From Alicyclobacillus herbarius DSM 13609 (GTDB taxonomy: Bacteria; Bacillota; Bacilli; Alicyclobacillales; Alicyclobacillaceae), in assembly GCF_000430585.1 (NCBI RefSeq), contig NZ_AUMH01000007.1, forward strand, positions 79,043-143,042: a stretch of DNA of 64,000 nt, given 5' to 3'. Under the pieces are notes generated by a model. The model did not search any database and had not been told where the DNA came from. It saw only the letters and a program-made list of their open reading frames with translations. Below, in pieces: positions 36,246 through 45,565 of this stretch. The position numbers and the translations under genes are program-made. The number at the start of each line of letters is the position of its first letter. The stretch's first letter is position 1.

Positions 36246-38006
36246 ATGGCGGGCCAACAGTATCTGAACGGAACGGCGTTTGCCGCCTTGCTAAGGGCGG
36301 GACATCAGCGCCTGCATGAACAGGCTGAATTTGTAAACACCTTGAACATCTTTCCTGTCCCTGACGGAGATACGGGGACAAACATGGATTTATCGTTCGC
36401 ATCCGGTATCAATGCCCTGCGTCGAAGAACGGCATGGGACCTACATGAGGCCGCACAGGCGTTCGCCACGGGGTTGCTCATGGGAGCTCGCGGGAATTCC
36501 GGGGTAATCTTATCTCAGTTGTTTCGTGGGTTTGTCCGCATTTCGCAGGGCATGGATGTGTTGGACGCGCGGAGATTTGCACAGGCTCTCCAGGAAGGGG
36601 TGGACATTGCCTACAAGGCGGTCTCCAAGCCCGTAGAGGGTACCATTTTAACCGTGGCTCGCGAGGCTGCGCAGGCGGGCGTGCGTGAAGCCCGCTCGAA
36701 TCCGCCGTTGTCCGTCTGGATGGAAACTGTTCATGCCGCAGCGCAGGCAGCGCTAGCGAAGACTCCCTCTCAACTCCCGGTCCTCAAACAGGCCGGCGTG
36801 GTCGACTCGGGCGGGCAGGGGCTGGTTTTCATTTATGAAGGGTTTCTGTCCTACCTGATGCAGGACGGCACTAACCACAACGAATCCGCTTCTGTAATCC
36901 GTTCCTCCCCAGACATGAGGCTCGATTATGCGGGACGACATATTGTCCGTAAGGGGGAACACGGGTACTGCACCGAGGTCCTGGTCCGGGTCACCGGGGA
37001 TACACAGGAGGTCGAGCGAAAGCTGCGGCGGCGGTTTGAACAGTACGGCGACTCGCTCTTGGTTGTGGCGGCTGGGAATCTGGTCCGCGTGCACGTTCAT
37101 ACTTTGCACCCGGGGCGGGTATTGGAAGACGCCTTGGGCTTTGGGCCTTTGGTGCAAATTAAAATTGAAAATATGACCGAACAGCATGACCGCCTTAGCC
37201 TTGATGGAGATGCCGATACGCGTGAAATCGCTCCGGTCGTTCCTGGAAAGGAAAGGCCGACGCCAAGCGGTGCCGTGGCGGCCGACGACGCTGTAGCGGC
37301 AGACGGTCAGGACATGGCTGAGCTGACGCAGCCGCAGACGCAGACGGCTCTGGTCGCGGTCGTGTCGGGGGATGGATTGAAAGAAGTGTTGACCAGTCTC
37401 GGCGCCGTGGTCGTCGACGGCGGCCAGAGTATGAATCCCAGCACCGAAGAAATTGTCGCTGCGGCACGACAAACGGGCGCACGCGAAGTCATCTTCCTGC
37501 CGAACAATAAAAACATTGTTTTGGCTGCAGAACAGGCGCGCGAGGTGCTGGATGGACGGCTGGTGGTCGCACCCTGCATCACCGTTCCCCAAGGTATTGC
37601 GGCCGCGGCCGTCTTTGACGCGCGTGAGTCGGCAGAGGCGAATCGGATTCGCATGGAATCGGCGGTCTCTGGTGTCCTGTCCGGGTGTGTCGCGATGGCG
37701 GCCCGGGATAGTCAGTACCAAGGTCACTCCATCCAGGCCGGGCAATTTATGGCCATCGCCGATCCGGACGTCGTGGCCGTGTATCCAGACCGGGCTGCGG
37801 CGGCCGTCGCGGCGGTCCGCGCACTGATGGAACGGGCGCAGGAGCAGGGGATAGATCCGGAATTGCTCACCATCTTCTCTGGACGGGACGTGGAAACCGA
37901 CGAGTTGCAGGAGTTGAATCGTACGCTGGCCAGCCTGTATGGGCTGGAAATCGAAATTCGTCACGGAGGCCAACCGGTATACGATTACATTTTCTCATTG
38001 GAATAG
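36246..38006 (+). CDS. fakA: Fatty acid kinase, FakA/YloV (DhaL-like) subunit
   Basis: 586 residues. The N-terminal DhaL-type ATP-binding domain has NIFPVPDGDTGTNM (34-47), whose Asp residues bind Mg-ATP, and GARGNSGVILSQL (80-92). The middle and C-terminal domains (from about 220) follow the FakA/DegV-partner layout. In the family FakA phosphorylates fatty acids held by a FakB protein, so that exogenous fatty acids can enter phospholipid synthesis by way of PlsX. No fakB is in this window, but plsX is at 47924. A linker rich in Ala/Asp (about 340-370) separates the domains. Confidence 0.92.
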   Translation: MAGQQYLNGTAFAALLRAGHQRLHEQAEFVNTLNIFPVPDGDTGTNMDLSFASGINALRRRTAWDLHEAAQAFATGLLMGARGNSGVILSQLFRGFVRISQGMDVLDARRFAQALQEGVDIAYKAVSKPVEGTILTVAREAAQAGVREARSNPPLSVWMETVHAAAQAALAKTPSQLPVLKQAGVVDSGGQGLVFIYEGFLSYLMQDGTNHNESASVIRSSPDMRLDYAGRHIVRKGEHGYCTEVLVRVTGDTQEVERKLRRRFEQYGDSLLVVAAGNLVRVHVHTLHPGRVLEDALGFGPLVQIKIENMTEQHDRLSLDGDADTREIAPVVPGKERPTPSGAVAADDAVAADGQDMAELTQPQTQTALVAVVSGDGLKEVLTSLGAVVVDGGQSMNPSTEEIVAAARQTGAREVIFLPNNKNIVLAAEQAREVLDGRLVVAPCITVPQGIAAAAVFDARESAEANRIRMESAVSGVLSGCVAMAARDSQYQGHSIQAGQFMAIADPDVVAVYPDRAAAAVAAVRALMERAQEQGIDPELLTIFSGRDVETDELQELNRTLASLYGLEIEIRHGGQPVYDYIFSLE

Positions 38007-38016
38007 GAAGACGCGT

Positions 38017-40059
38017 ATGCTTAATGCCCTTCCCGTTACCCATGTTGCAGGAATCGGCCGAGCGAAGGAGCGAGCCTTGCAGGAATTGGGCATCGAGACG
38101 GTGTACGACTTGTTGCATTACTTTCCGGTTCGTTACGAGGATCGGAGCTTAAAGCCGTTTGAAGCGTTTGTGGACGGAGCAATGGTCACCGCTCAGGGTG
38201 TGGTCGATGGGATGGCGGAAGTCCGCTGGCAAGGGAAGCGCTGCACTGTGCGCGTACGGTTTCGGGTGGATGGTCGTCACCCGGTGACCGCGGTATGGTT
38301 CAACCAACCGTATCTTAAGCAAAAACTGGTGGATGGGCGTGTGTTGATTGTCAGTGGCCGGTATCACGCCCGCTACCGTACGCTCACGGTGAGCCGCACT
38401 GAATTTTCGACGACCCGCGCCGCACGGTTTGCCTCTGCCTTTGCCCCCGTGTATCGGGGCAATCGGAATCTGACTTCAGCGCAAATTCAGGCCATGATTC
38501 AAAAGGCGATGGATCAGTATTTGGTCGATGTGGATGAACTTCTGCCGCATGAGTTGGTGCAGAAGTATCGGTTGATCTCTCATCGTCAAGCCGTTGTCTT
38601 CATGCACGCGCCAGAGGACGCCGAGTCGTTGCGGCAAGCTCACCGACGGTTGGCTTTTGAGGAGTTTTTCTTGTTTCAATTGCAATTGCAGTGGTTTCGC
38701 CGCGTCCGTTTGCAAACACAAAAGGGGCTGGCGCGAAGGATACCGGAAGATGCGTTGACCAAATTCGAAGCGAGTTTACCCTATCCCCTGACCGCAGGGC
38801 AACGTCAGGCTTGTTGTGATATCGCCCGCGACCTGGCGCGAGAGGTGCCGATGACGCGGCTTTTGGAAGGGGACGTTGGGTCTGGGAAGACGTGGGTCGC
38901 CTTGTGGGCCATCTACTGCGCCTATCTGAACGAAGCCCAAGCTGCGCTGATGGCGCCGACAGAGATTCTTGCCGAACAGCACCTATCAGAGGCGAAACGG
39001 CGACTCGAACCGCTCGGAATGCGGGTGGAGCTGTTGACTGGCGCCACCAGTGAGCGAGATCGCAAATCCATCTTGACGGCGGTTCAGGACGGGCGCATCG
39101 ACTTGCTGGTTGGTACACACGCCTTGCTCACGGAACGGGTTCAGTTTCGCAACCTCGCGGTGGTCGTCATTGACGAACAACATCGGTTTGGTGTGGCACA
39201 GCGTGCCATTCTGCAGGAAAAGGGTCAGCACGTCGATGCGTTGTATCTGTCGGCAACCCCAATTCCCCGCACGCTGGCATTGGCCGTGTATGGGGATTTG
39301 GACATATCTCGGCTCAAGGAACGGCCAGCCGGCCGTAAGCCGATAAAGACGGTTTGGTTGCGAATGTCCGAACGAGACAAAGCGATTCGGCGAATTCGCC
39401 GCGAGCTGGAGGCCGGCCGACAGGCGTACGTCGTGGCGCCCTTGGTGGAAGAGGACGACGAGGTCCACGACCTGGCCTCGGCAACCCGCTTGTTCGCGGA
39501 GTTTCAGGAGCTGTTTGCCGGGTATCAGGTGGGGCTTTTGCACGGGCGTATGGCGGCGAAAGAGAAGGAACGGGTGATGCGCGCGTTTTTGGCGCGCGAG
39601 GTGCAGATTCTAGTGAGCACAACGGTGATTGAAGTCGGCATTGACGTTCCCAATGCCACCATCATGCTGATCTATCATGCGGAACGGTTTGGACTAGCGC
39701 AGCTGCACCAGCTCCGTGGCCGCGTGGGTCGAGGCGAGGCGGCGAGCTTCTGCATCCTGCTCTCGGACGCTCCATCGGACCTGGCGCGTGAGCGGCTTGA
39801 GACCATGGTCGAAACGACCGACGGTTTCACCATCGCCGAACGAGACCTAGAGCTTCGAGGACCTGGCGAGTTTATGGGCGTGCGCCAGAGTGGGCTGCCG
39901 GAATTTACTGTGGGAGACTTGGCCAAAGACTTTCGTATCATGGAAGTAGCGCGCGATGAGGCGGCTTTGCTCATGCAGAATCCAGAGTTCTGGCTGCTGC
40001 CGAAGTATGAAGGATTGCGGCGGGAAGTAGAGCGCCAAGGCAGCTTCCGTACCGCCTGA
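38017..40059 (+). CDS. recG: ATP-dependent DNA helicase RecG
   Basis: 680 residues from ATG 38017, 10 bases after the fakA stop. RecG remodels stalled forks and branched recombination intermediates. The N-terminal wedge (OB) domain is followed by the helicase core: Walker A LLEGDVGSGKTWVALWA near 286, DEQH in VVVIDEQHRFGVAQR near 385, SATPIPRTLAL, and motifs IV-VI ending in QLHQLRGRVGRGE. The C-terminal GEFMGVRQSGLPEF is a RecG hallmark. Almost the same length as B. subtilis RecG. Confidence 0.96.
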   Translation: MLNALPVTHVAGIGRAKERALQELGIETVYDLLHYFPVRYEDRSLKPFEAFVDGAMVTAQGVVDGMAEVRWQGKRCTVRVRFRVDGRHPVTAVWFNQPYLKQKLVDGRVLIVSGRYHARYRTLTVSRTEFSTTRAARFASAFAPVYRGNRNLTSAQIQAMIQKAMDQYLVDVDELLPHELVQKYRLISHRQAVVFMHAPEDAESLRQAHRRLAFEEFFLFQLQLQWFRRVRLQTQKGLARRIPEDALTKFEASLPYPLTAGQRQACCDIARDLAREVPMTRLLEGDVGSGKTWVALWAIYCAYLNEAQAALMAPTEILAEQHLSEAKRRLEPLGMRVELLTGATSERDRKSILTAVQDGRIDLLVGTHALLTERVQFRNLAVVVIDEQHRFGVAQRAILQEKGQHVDALYLSATPIPRTLALAVYGDLDISRLKERPAGRKPIKTVWLRMSERDKAIRRIRRELEAGRQAYVVAPLVEEDDEVHDLASATRLFAEFQELFAGYQVGLLHGRMAAKEKERVMRAFLAREVQILVSTTVIEVGIDVPNATIMLIYHAERFGLAQLHQLRGRVGRGEAASFCILLSDAPSDLARERLETMVETTDGFTIAERDLELRGPGEFMGVRQSGLPEFTVGDLAKDFRIMEVARDEAALLMQNPEFWLLPKYEGLRREVERQGSFRTA

Positions 40060-40090
40060 AGATGAATTTTTACCATGGGAACAAAATGGA

Positions 40091-40121
40091 ATCATATATT
40101 TGCAGTCCACCAGACATACTA
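40091..40121 (+). promoter_or_regulatory. Candidate sigma-G promoter of the SASP gene
   Basis: CATACTA (40115-40121) equals the sigma-G/sigma-F -10 pattern CATNHTA, and ATCATA (40091-40096) stands 18 bases upstream as the -35. SASP genes are transcribed in the forespore by sigma-G in B. subtilis. Confidence 0.5.
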
Positions 40122-40144
40122 GCGTACACAAGGGGGTGAGACAG

Positions 40145-40372
40145 ATGGCTTTGGGTCAGAAGCGGAACACTCCCGTCGTCCCAGGCGCGATGAAGGCCCT
40201 CGAACAGTTTAAATACGAGGTTGCCTCGGAACTGGGCATCACGCCTCCTCAGGACGGCTATTGGGGGACCATGACCACCCGCGACACTGGTGCCATCGGG
40301 GGGAACATGACTCGTAAACTCGTGGCGCTGGCGGAACAACAACTGGCGGGTCGGAGTGGGGCCAACTTCTAA
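40145..40372 (+). CDS. Alpha/beta-type small acid-soluble spore protein
   Basis: 75 residues from ATG 40145, with AAGGGGGTGAG upstream. These proteins coat and protect spore DNA. The GPR protease-cleavage region KYEVASELGI (23-32) and the DNA-binding GGNMTRKLVALAEQQLAG (52-69) are clear. The middle differs slightly from the B. subtilis majors (GYWGTMTTRDTGAIGG). It is a single gene with its own forespore-type promoter and a strong terminator. Confidence 0.95.
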   Translation: MALGQKRNTPVVPGAMKALEQFKYEVASELGITPPQDGYWGTMTTRDTGAIGGNMTRKLVALAEQQLAGRSGANF

Positions 40373-40402
40373 AGCGCCTTATAATCACCCTTGTTCGAAC
40401 CG

Positions 40403-40433
40403 AAAGGGCCGGATCTGGCGATCCGGCTCTTTT
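40403..40433 (+). terminator. Terminator of the SASP gene
   Basis: A long stem, AAAGGGCCGGATC (40403-40415) with GATCCGGCTCTTT (40420-40432) and one G-U pair, encloses the tetraloop TGGC and ends in four Ts. Confidence 0.88.
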
Positions 40434-40504
40434 GGTATGATGGATATCGAGCGGATTTGGGGCTACTGCATGCAGTTTGTCCTGGTTAGAAACTGGAGGA
40501 GATG

Positions 40505-41377
40505 GTGCGTTGGCACGGTGTTGGAATGCAGGTGATTTTCGTCGTGCCGGATAGGTGGCAGAGATGGGGATTGCGACTTTTGCCGAAGCGGACGTTGACG
40601 GTGCTTATCGGCTACTTTTCACGATTGGGTGTCAGCCGATACCTGATTCCGTATTACATACGCTGGTATCAAATCGATCCGCACGAAGCCGAGTATCCCA
40701 TCTCGACCTATCGGAGTCTTGGCGAGTTTTTTGCGCGCGGTTTGCGCAAAGGCGCACGGCCGGTAGCCGACGAAGGCCTCATCTCGCCTGTCGACGGAAC
40801 GGTCAGTCAGACGGGAAAGATTGAGCGAGGGACCCTGGTGCAGGCCAAAGGGAGTCTGTACGACGTATCGACTCTCCTTGGTAGTCAGGCGGAAGCGGCG
40901 AGTTTAGAGGGCGGTGTTTTCATCACGTTATATCTTAGCCCTAGGGATTACCACCGGATACATATGCCGCTGTCGGGGCGAATTGTGGCCTGGCGATATA
41001 TCCCGGGCTGTCTTTACCCGGTCAATGCCCGCGGTGTCCGCTATATCTCAGGACTGTACAGCCGGAATGAACGGCTTGTCACGTGGTTGGAAACCGAATA
41101 CGGTCGGATGGCGGTGGTGAAAGTGGGGGCAGCTATCGTGGGCAGTATTCGCACCTCGTATGGACCCGCACCGGTGCCGGCCTGGCGGCGCGAGCGGCGC
41201 CGCCCACGCCAGGGGGTGGTTTCACTCTGGTTGGAGAAAGGCGAGGAAATGGGACGCTTCGAGTTTGGCTCCACCGTGATCTTGTTGTGCCCGCCGGGAC
41301 TGGTTGACCGGGTTTTGGTGGCTGACGGAGAAAAGGTTCGAATGGGCGAACAAATCGCCGTGTTGAAGCAAGCGTAA
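40505..41377 (+). CDS. psd: Phosphatidylserine decarboxylase proenzyme
   Basis: 290 residues. It makes phosphatidylethanolamine. The catalytic DYHRIHMPLSG and the self-cleavage site FGST (Ser256, which becomes the pyruvoyl group) are both present, in an order typical of the prokaryotic type I enzyme. The start is uncertain: GGAGG at 40495-40499 is 5 bases from the GTG at 40505 and only 2 from ATG 40502, while ATG 40526 has no good site. No phosphatidylserine synthase gene is adjacent. It opens a small membrane-lipid group with sqdB-sqdX. Confidence 0.92.
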   Translation: MRWHGVGMQVIFVVPDRWQRWGLRLLPKRTLTVLIGYFSRLGVSRYLIPYYIRWYQIDPHEAEYPISTYRSLGEFFARGLRKGARPVADEGLISPVDGTVSQTGKIERGTLVQAKGSLYDVSTLLGSQAEAASLEGGVFITLYLSPRDYHRIHMPLSGRIVAWRYIPGCLYPVNARGVRYISGLYSRNERLVTWLETEYGRMAVVKVGAAIVGSIRTSYGPAPVPAWRRERRRPRQGVVSLWLEKGEEMGRFEFGSTVILLCPPGLVDRVLVADGEKVRMGEQIAVLKQA

Positions 41378-41485
41378 TGCCACCGCTCCGACAAATGGGG
41401 AAACCTGTTCAGTTGGATGTCTGGACTTCGTAAAGGAATAATTCGTTCTCATTTTAGGGAGGCTGGGCGTAAGGGGGGATGTCCC

Positions 41486-41608
41486 ATGCGCCCAGTCCGA
41501 AGGATGATCGGCGCTTGCGGCCATCTGTGCGGCCGCGGGTTGCGCGCGTATTGGAAATGGCTGTGCGAAGCCAGCGAGTATATGGGCAGTTATTACCAGC
41601 CGTGGTAG
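41486..41608 (+). CDS. Possible small protein of 40 residues, unknown
   Basis: I do not recognise this protein. An ATG at 41486 follows AAGGGGGGAT at about 7 bases and the frame ends at TAG 41606-41608, giving MRPVRRMIGACGHLCGRGLR followed by AYWKWLCEASEYMGSYYQPW. It is basic at the N-terminus, has three Cys and several aromatic residues, and no clear signal or membrane segment. A convincing terminator starts 4 bases after the stop. The 390-base gap between psd and sqdB holds nothing else. The ribosome site and terminator support a real small gene; without homologues this stays a hypothesis. Confidence 0.42.
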   Translation: MRPVRRMIGACGHLCGRGLRAYWKWLCEASEYMGSYYQPW

Positions 41609-41611
41609 TGA

Positions 41612-41646
41612 ACAAATCAGAGGGGGCGTCGGCCCCCGATTTGTTT
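41612..41646 (+). terminator. Terminator upstream of sqdB
   Basis: ACAAATC (41612-41618) pairs with GATTTGT (41638-41644) and, after a 3-base bulge, GGGGGC with GCCCCC around GTCG, a 13-bp stem in all. Partial T-richness (TTTGTTTG) follows. It ends the unit containing psd and/or the small 40-codon frame, separating it from sqdB. Confidence 0.75.
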
Positions 41647-41761
41647 GCATCGGGTTGCTCACGTTCTCGAAAACCTGTACATTGTAGCTGAATACCATAA
41701 TGGTTTCAGAGCCATTTCAATACGCTTTCAAGCATGTAGGATTATCTTCGTGATGGGGTGA

Positions 41762-42916
<1,155 letters not shown>

Positions 42917-42920
42917 CGGC

Positions 42921-44075
42921 ATGCGGATTGCCATGTTCACGGAGACGTTCTTGCCGAATACAGACGGGATTGTTACTCGCCTGTGCGCAACCCTGCGACA
43001 CCTGGAGAAGGATGGGCACAAAGTGTTGCTGTTTGCGCCGGCAGGCTCTCCCACGGAATACGCGTCCGCACGGGTGATAAGCGTTCCGTCATTTCGGTTT
43101 TTTCTCTATCCCGAGAAAAAGTTTCCGATGCCGTGGCCAGTTGGGCGTACTTTGAACGAGTTTGGGCCGGACCTGATTCATGTCGTGAATCCAGCGTTTG
43201 TCGGGCTGGCTGGGATCTGGTACGCAAAGCGATTGCGCTTGCCGTTGATTGCCTCGTACCATACCAACGTTCCGACTTATGCCCGGCACTATCACCTGGA
43301 CTTCTTGGAGCCTGCGCTCTGGTGGTATTTTCGCTTGCTGCACAATCAAGCGGAGATCAATTTATGTACCTCCAAAGCGACGTTGGCGCTGTTGGAGTCC
43401 CAAGGCTTTCGCAACCTTGGGTTGTGGGAACGGGGCGTGGATGTCTCGTTATATCAGTCTGCGCGGCCGTCGGAGACGATGCGGCGAAAGCTTGCAGGAC
43501 CTTTGGCGGAAGGGGATAAGATCCTGCTTTACGTCGGTCGGCTCGCCAGCGAGAAGGAGATTGAACGTTTGCGTCCGGTGCTTGATGCGGAGCCGAGGGT
43601 TCGACTGGCGATTGTCGGGGATGGGCCGTATCGGCCTGAACTTGAGAAGATATTCGCCGGGACGAACACTGTCTTTACGGGATACATGCACGGGCAAGAG
43701 CTGGCGGAAGCTTATGCTTCGGCGGACGGATTTGTCTTTCCCTCGACCACGGAGACCCTGGGGCTTGTCTTGTTTGAAGCGATGGCCAGTGGTCTGCCGG
43801 TGCTGGCGGCGGACAGTCCGCCGACACGAGAGGTTTTGGAGAATGGACAAGCCGGGTTCATTTTTGATGCAAAAAACCCAGACAGCCTGATTGAAGGGGT
43901 ACGTGAGTTATTGTGGAACGAGCCGCGTCGGCGGTCGGTGTTGAAGCGGACTCAACGGATCATCGACAGCCTGGACTGGAGCGGTCCCACAGAACAACTC
44001 CTGACTCACTACCGTCGTCTGTTTACCGAACAACCGGCCATACGTTCGACACCAGTGAGCGGATCGCGCTTGTGA
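42921..44075 (+). CDS. sqdX: Sulfoquinovosyltransferase, SqdX-like GT4 glycosyltransferase
   Basis: 384 residues from ATG 42921, with GGAGGT 6 bases upstream. Family GT4: N-terminal MRIAMFTETFLPNTDGIVTRL, the conserved SYHTNVPTYARHY acceptor-side region, and the donor-binding STTETLGLVLFEAMASGLPVL with the E-x7-E pattern. The combination of SYHTNVPTYARHYHL with an immediately upstream sqdB points to transfer of sulfoquinovose onto diacylglycerol. From sequence alone a mannosyl- or glucosyl-transferase of the same family cannot be excluded; the context decides. A strong terminator follows. Confidence 0.87.
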   Translation: MRIAMFTETFLPNTDGIVTRLCATLRHLEKDGHKVLLFAPAGSPTEYASARVISVPSFRFFLYPEKKFPMPWPVGRTLNEFGPDLIHVVNPAFVGLAGIWYAKRLRLPLIASYHTNVPTYARHYHLDFLEPALWWYFRLLHNQAEINLCTSKATLALLESQGFRNLGLWERGVDVSLYQSARPSETMRRKLAGPLAEGDKILLYVGRLASEKEIERLRPVLDAEPRVRLAIVGDGPYRPELEKIFAGTNTVFTGYMHGQELAEAYASADGFVFPSTTETLGLVLFEAMASGLPVLAADSPPTREVLENGQAGFIFDAKNPDSLIEGVRELLWNEPRRRSVLKRTQRIIDSLDWSGPTEQLLTHYRRLFTEQPAIRSTPVSGSRL

Positions 44076-44138
44076 ACACGATTGCGAGTTGGCTGACCAT
44101 TTATTCGATCTGGTGAAAGACCCGCATATTTCCGAACA

Positions 44139-44174
44139 GCAAAAACCCACGCCCGGGTACGCGTGGGTTTTTGC
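44139..44174 (+). terminator. Terminator of the sqdB-sqdX unit
   Basis: GCAAAAACCCACGC (44139-44152) and GCGTGGGTTTTTGC (44161-44174) form a perfect 14-bp stem with an 8-base loop. The T-run lies in the 3' arm. It would work on both strands. Confidence 0.92.
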
Positions 44175-44259
44175 CGCTTTGCTCCGTGGAGACTGCTCAC
44201 ACCGTCTCGTTTGGGCAATGGCGTTTATTCTGGGAGAGGAGAAACCGGAGGAAGAGCTT

Positions 44260-44406
44260 ATGGGGACTAAGTCTTCTCCCACGGTTGCCAACAACAGCTC
44301 TCGCCGTTGCTATTCCCATGATTTCCATATAGACGGAATTTATACATGGATGGGTAAACATCCAATCGAAATCCTTTTTGATGGACTCGGTTGGGCACGC
44401 CCATGA
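44260..44406 (+). CDS. Possible small protein of 48 residues, unknown
   Basis: I do not recognise this protein. ATG 44260 follows GGAGGAAG (44247-44254) at 8 bases from the core, a near-ideal ribosome site, and the frame ends at TGA 44404-44406. The product starts MGTKSSPTVANNSSRRCYSH and ends GKHPIEILFDGLGWARP. Its codon use is less GC-rich than the neighbours. It sits alone between the sqdX terminator and the rsmD promoter region; the rsmD promoter candidate lies inside its 3' end. The rest of the 376-base gap holds only the sqdX terminator. Confidence 0.33.
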   Translation: MGTKSSPTVANNSSRRCYSHDFHIDGIYTWMGKHPIEILFDGLGWARP

Positions 44407-44421
44407 TGGGTGTGGCATAAT
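44391..44421 (+). promoter_or_regulatory. Possible promoter for rsmD-coaD-ylbK
   Basis: TTGGGC (44391-44396) and CATAAT (44416-44421) are 19 bases apart, a little wide, about 30 bases before the rsmD start. Confidence 0.35.
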
Positions 44422-44451
44422 AGGGGAAAAAGCGCTCAGGGAGGGCTCGCC

Positions 44452-44994
44452 GTGCGGATTATAGCCGGGCAGTGGCGTGGCTTGCGTTTGCACAGCCCCC
44501 CAGGCACCTTGGCCAGGCCGACGACCGACCGCGTCAAGGAATCGATGTTCAATCTGCTCGGACCCTTTGCGGGCCACGAACAGGTTGTCGATTTATTTTC
44601 CGGGTCCGGGGCGCTCGGTCTCGAAGCGCTCAGCCGTGGGGCCCGCCACGCGGTGTTCGTGGATAAGCACCCAAAGAGCATTGCCACCATCCGCCGCAAT
44701 ATTGCCGCGTGCGCCGCCGAGGACCGGTGTACCGTGTGGCAGATGGATTGGCGAGCGGTCTGGCCGCGATTGACAGGCACTCGGATAGACTGGGTATTTG
44801 TCGATCCGCCCTATGCGCATCGTTTGTGGGTCCCGGTTCTTAGCGCCGCGGCTCAGTTCCAACCGGGCGTAGACGGGCTTGTCTGTGAACACCCCAAGGA
44901 GACAGAGCTTCCCGCCCAGGTCGGGCCTTTTTGTGTATGGAAGACCCGCGCGTACGGCGATATTCAGGTGACTATCTATACCCAGGGTTCATGA
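44452..44994 (+). CDS. rsmD: 16S rRNA (guanine-966-N2) methyltransferase RsmD
   Basis: 180 residues from the GTG at 44452 (GGGAGG about 6 bases upstream). SAM motif VVDLFSGSGALGLEALSRGA (46-65) and the N-methyltransferase catalytic motif DPPY (118-121) are present; the N-terminal MRIIAGQWRGLRL and RPTTDRVKESMFNLL are RsmD-specific. The order rsmD-coaD-ylbK-yceD-rpmF mirrors ylbH-coaD-...-ylbN-rpmF of B. subtilis, with ylbJ, ylbL and ylbM missing. Confidence 0.95.
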   Translation: MRIIAGQWRGLRLHSPPGTLARPTTDRVKESMFNLLGPFAGHEQVVDLFSGSGALGLEALSRGARHAVFVDKHPKSIATIRRNIAACAAEDRCTVWQMDWRAVWPRLTGTRIDWVFVDPPYAHRLWVPVLSAAAQFQPGVDGLVCEHPKETELPAQVGPFCVWKTRAYGDIQVTIYTQGS

Positions 44995-45055
44995 GGTATG
45001 TAGCTGACCGGCCGCTGGATTCCGACTCCGCCGACACAAGATGGAGATGAAGCAT

Positions 45056-45565
45056 ATGAGACTGGCAATCTATCCAGGTACGTTTGATCCGTTCACCAAT
45101 GGTCACCTGGATGTCGTCAGGCAGGCGGCTCTGCTGTTCGACGTATTGGTGGTCGCTGTCTTGCAGAACCCGGCGAAACAGCCGCTGTTCAGCGTCCCAG
45201 AGCGGATGGACTTTATTCGCTTGGCGACCCACGCCTTGCCGAATGTCGAAGTCGATCAGTTTCAAGGCCTGCTGGTGGAGTACGCCAAGTTACGCGGGGC
45301 AGCTGCGGTGGTCCGCGGACTTCGAGGGGTGGCCGACTTCGAGACCGAACAAAAAATGGCGCAGATGAATCGGCATCTACTGCCCAGTTTGGTCACGGTC
45401 TTCTTGCCCACCTCACCCGAATACGCTTATATCAGTTCCTCGTTGGTGAAGGAAGTCGCTGCTTACGGGGGAGATGTGACCGGTTTGGTTCCGGATGAGG
45501 TTGCCGCAGCGTTCATGGCCCGCGCTCAGCGTGCAACCGATGGAACGGGGCGAGGTGAAGCATAA
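45056..45565 (+). CDS. coaD: Pantetheine-phosphate adenylyltransferase
   Basis: 169 residues from ATG 45056, with GGAGATG upstream. It carries out the fourth step of coenzyme A synthesis, adding AMP to 4'-phosphopantetheine. The nucleotidyltransferase signature TNGH (14-17) and the second motif ISSSLVKEVA are intact, with RGLRGVADFETEQKMAQMNR between them. The stop shares TAATG with the next gene. A second CoA gene, coaBC, is at 23131. Confidence 0.96.
   Translation: MRLAIYPGTFDPFTNGHLDVVRQAALLFDVLVVAVLQNPAKQPLFSVPERMDFIRLATHALPNVEVDQFQGLLVEYAKLRGAAAVVRGLRGVADFETEQKMAQMNRHLLPSLVTVFLPTSPEYAYISSSLVKEVAAYGGDVTGLVPDEVAAAFMARAQRATDGTGRGEA

Noticed and set aside
36753..37973. 406-codon minus-strand frame inside fakA
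   Set aside because: Antisense shadow of a certain gene with biased composition and no motif.
44089..44259. Longer version of the 48-codon frame, starting before 44218
   Set aside because: It reads through the strong sqdX terminator; only the part from ATG 44260 has a proper ribosome site.
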